Shown here in pieces: positions 7,283 to 8,335 of a DNA stretch of 8,335 nt. The notes beneath the pieces are model-generated. The model searched no databases. It was given only the letters and a program-made list of their open reading frames with translations, and was not told the origin of the DNA. The number at the start of each line of letters is the position of its first letter. Positions within the stretch are counted from its first letter, which is position 1. Both the position numbers and the translations under genes were made by a program. Source of the DNA: Puniceicoccales bacterium (GTDB lineage Bacteria > Verrucomicrobiota > Verrucomicrobiia > Opitutales > JAIRKQ01); the NCBI GenBank assembly GCA_031281895.1, contig JAITET010000025.1:1-8335 (forward strand), given 5' to 3'.

Positions 7283-7798
7283 ATGCCAATAGATACTTTT
7301 ACAAATATTCTCTATGAGTTCGCAAATAGGATAAATTTGTCTGGATTACAAATTGATTCGTCTGGATATTGCTGCTTAGATGTGGATCAGGGAACGCTTA
7401 TCCACATAAAACACGAAAATAAGCGTGATTCCATGATATTTATTGCCGAAATCGGTCAAATTCCGGAAGCCAATGCCGGAGCAGTATTGCGTTACTTGCT
7501 TCGAATGAACAATGATCCAGAGGAAAGCAAAGGGATGACTCTCTCATATAACGTAGAAAGTAACAATGCTACCATCGGGTACCAATTTCCTCTGAGGTTT
7601 ATGAACATAGATAAATTCGAAGAATTTTTTAAAATATTCTTGGATGAAGTAGATCGTTGGAAGCAAAAGATGGTTCTCTATGGACAAGGTACACTCCCAA
7701 AGGGAGAAGAGGAATCGGGTGGCAACAACGGAGAAACGTTATCTTCGACAGATTTAACCTCCCAGGGGAGCGTGCCCGAATTCATAATAGGGGCATGA
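7283..7798 (+). CDS. Type III secretion chaperone-like protein, CesT/Tir-chaperone family
   Basis: CesT-family chaperones are small acidic dimers that bind the N-terminus of one or more effectors and hand them to the type III secretion ATPase. Residues 1-132 follow the fold pattern: helix 1 (TFTNILYEFANRINLSGL, 5-22), strands (GYCCLDVDQGTLIHIKHE and DSMIFIAEIGQIP), helix 2 (AGAVLRYLLRMN, 66-76), strands around TLSYNVES and ATIGYQFPLRFM, then helix 3 (KFEEFFKIFLDEVDRWKQKM, 111-130) with the Trp seen at this place in many members. A Gly/Ser/Glu-rich, probably disordered tail of about 35 residues follows, which is longer than usual. The structurally related YbjN family is the main alternative. 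Neither neighbour is a secretion or effector gene, so the cargo is unknown. The ATG is supported by a weak AAGG 9 bases upstream. Confidence 0.65.
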   Translation: MPIDTFTNILYEFANRINLSGLQIDSSGYCCLDVDQGTLIHIKHENKRDSMIFIAEIGQIPEANAGAVLRYLLRMNNDPEESKGMTLSYNVESNNATIGYQFPLRFMNIDKFEEFFKIFLDEVDRWKQKMVLYGQGTLPKGEEESGGNNGETLSSTDLTSQGSVPEFIIGA

Positions 7799-7871
7799 GG
7801 GATGTTTTCTTCCTAAAAACTTGGTCTGTTTAGTCGATAATCGGGTGGAAAGGGGAATTTACACCTATGGG

Positions 7872-7889
7872 CTTTGACAATGGTCAAAG
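7872..7889. repeat. Perfect 7-bp inverted repeat between the chaperone and antiporter genes
   Basis: CTTTGAC (7872-7878), loop AATG, GTCAAAG (7883-7889). It lies 73 bases after the chaperone stop and 60 bases before the antiporter start. T-rich sequence follows (TATTTTTCGATTTTTT, from 7896), but six bases (GTGTGG) separate stem from T-run, so a rho-independent terminator would be weak. The left arm overlaps a consensus -35 box (7874-7879), so an operator is the alternative reading. Confidence 0.55.
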
Positions 7890-7901
7890 GTGTGGTATTT
7901 T
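7874..7901 (+). promoter_or_regulatory. Candidate promoter of the antiporter gene
   Basis: TTGACA (7874-7879) matches the sigma-70 -35 consensus exactly. After 16 bases comes TATTTT (7896-7901, four of six bases), preceded by TGG (7893-7895), which makes an extended -10. Transcription would start near 7908, about 40 bases before the GTG at 7950. The -35 lies inside the inverted repeat, so a bound regulator would block it. Confidence 0.45.
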
Positions 7902-7949
7902 TCGATTTTTTCATTGGAACTTTCATATAAAAATAATAGCCTCAATGCC

Positions 7950-8335
7950 GTGCGAAGTAAATTTTCTCCTATCAGTGTTGTAGTAAGTTGTGTTCTCTTT
8001 CTGGTTTTTCTGAGCGGTACTGCCTATGCTACTACCGCCCATTCCACCATAAATTTCCCCATATCTCTCCAGGAGTATCAGGCATTGGAAGCTGGGAAAA
8101 ATCTTTCGTTGGGGGGGATTTTAAAACATCGCATACGGGTTTCACCATTTAATTTAATCGCAACGATTCTATTTCTATGCGCAATTATTCATACTTTTTT
8201 TGCCTCATGGTTCATAGTGTTGTCTAAAAAAATTGCTGACTCCAATGCAGGAAATTCACCGGGCAAACACTTTTTGGCAACCATTTGTCATTTTTTCGGA
8301 GAGGTTGAAGCAGTTTTTGGGCTTTGGGCAATTCC
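7950..8335 (+). CDS. Putative Na+/H+ antiporter with signal peptide, 3' end cut by window edge
   Basis: 128 N-terminal residues are visible. The GTG at 7950 is chosen because it yields a well-formed signal peptide: basic n-region (RSK), hydrophobic core (about 9-22) and a TAYA cleavage site after residue 27. The frame has been open since 7878; GTG 7890 and TTG 7914 are alternatives, and no in-frame ATG or clear ribosome site exists. The ATG at 7945 is out of frame and stops after 12 codons. After the signal come FPISLQEYQ (36-44), HRIRVSPFNLIATILFLCAIIHTFFASWF (60-88, first membrane helix) and HFFGEVEAVFGLWAI (114-128). From memory this pattern matches the putative Na+/H+ antiporter family PF07399 known in chlamydiae, Legionella and Verrucomicrobiota; ion transport is inferred from that family. 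A run of seven G at 8111-8117 falls in the coding region. Confidence 0.75.
   Translation, partial: MRSKFSPISVVVSCVLFLVFLSGTAYATTAHSTINFPISLQEYQALEAGKNLSLGGILKHRIRVSPFNLIATILFLCAIIHTFFASWFIVLSKKIADSNAGNSPGKHFLATICHFFGEVEAVFGLWAI

Noticed and set aside
7236..7292. 18-codon open frame overlapping the start of the CesT-like gene as a possible leader peptide
   Set aside because: It overlaps the candidate -10 box, has no ribosome site and shows no regulatory codon pattern; a chance frame is more likely.

Overview
The window most likely comes from a bacterium of the PVC superphylum, probably Verrucomicrobiota and probably host-associated. This is inference. It rests on a type III secretion chaperone-like gene, a membrane protein of a Na+/H+ antiporter family that I associate with chlamydiae, Legionella and Verrucomicrobiota, an F1 alpha subunit carrying an insertion after its P-loop, moderately AT-rich DNA, and weak use of Shine-Dalgarno sites. 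No rRNA, tRNA, CRISPR array or insertion sequence was seen.

Left end (1-987, + strand): the 3' nine-tenths of prfB, peptide chain release factor 2, cut by the window edge. It converges on the atp cluster across a 75-base gap in which I see no clear terminator.

Centre (1063-6298, - strand): a tightly packed F1-ATPase operon, transcribed atpA, atpG, atpD, an unrecognised gene, atpC. Junctions are a 4-base ATGA overlap, then gaps of 1, 6 and 4 bases. The genes for delta (atpH) and for the membrane F0 part (atpB, atpE, atpF) are absent: atpA is the first gene and faces a divergent gene. An uncharacterised 317-residue membrane-anchored protein with a YdcF/DUF218-like look sits between beta and epsilon. 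The alpha subunit has an altered P-loop (GDRSTGKG, with glycine where threonine is usual), while beta keeps all the catalytic motifs visible here.

Right part (6299-8335): a 141-base divergent intergenic region with a short palindrome at the atpA ribosome site, a 15-bp-period direct repeat and a TATAAT box; then on the + strand a radical SAM activase of the NrdG2 type (6440-7150), a CesT-like type III secretion chaperone (7283-7798) with its own candidate promoter, and the start of a secreted-signal-bearing putative Na+/H+ antiporter (7950 to the edge). The antiporter is preceded by an 18-base inverted repeat that overlaps a consensus -35 box.

How the genes fit together: the F1 genes supply the soluble catalytic head, so F0 and delta must be encoded elsewhere. 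The antiporter would act on the same ion gradients. The radical SAM protein suggests anaerobic deoxynucleotide synthesis, and the chaperone suggests effector delivery into a eukaryotic host. The most unusual points are the extra gene inside the atp operon, the alpha P-loop change, and the chaperone with no effector gene beside it.
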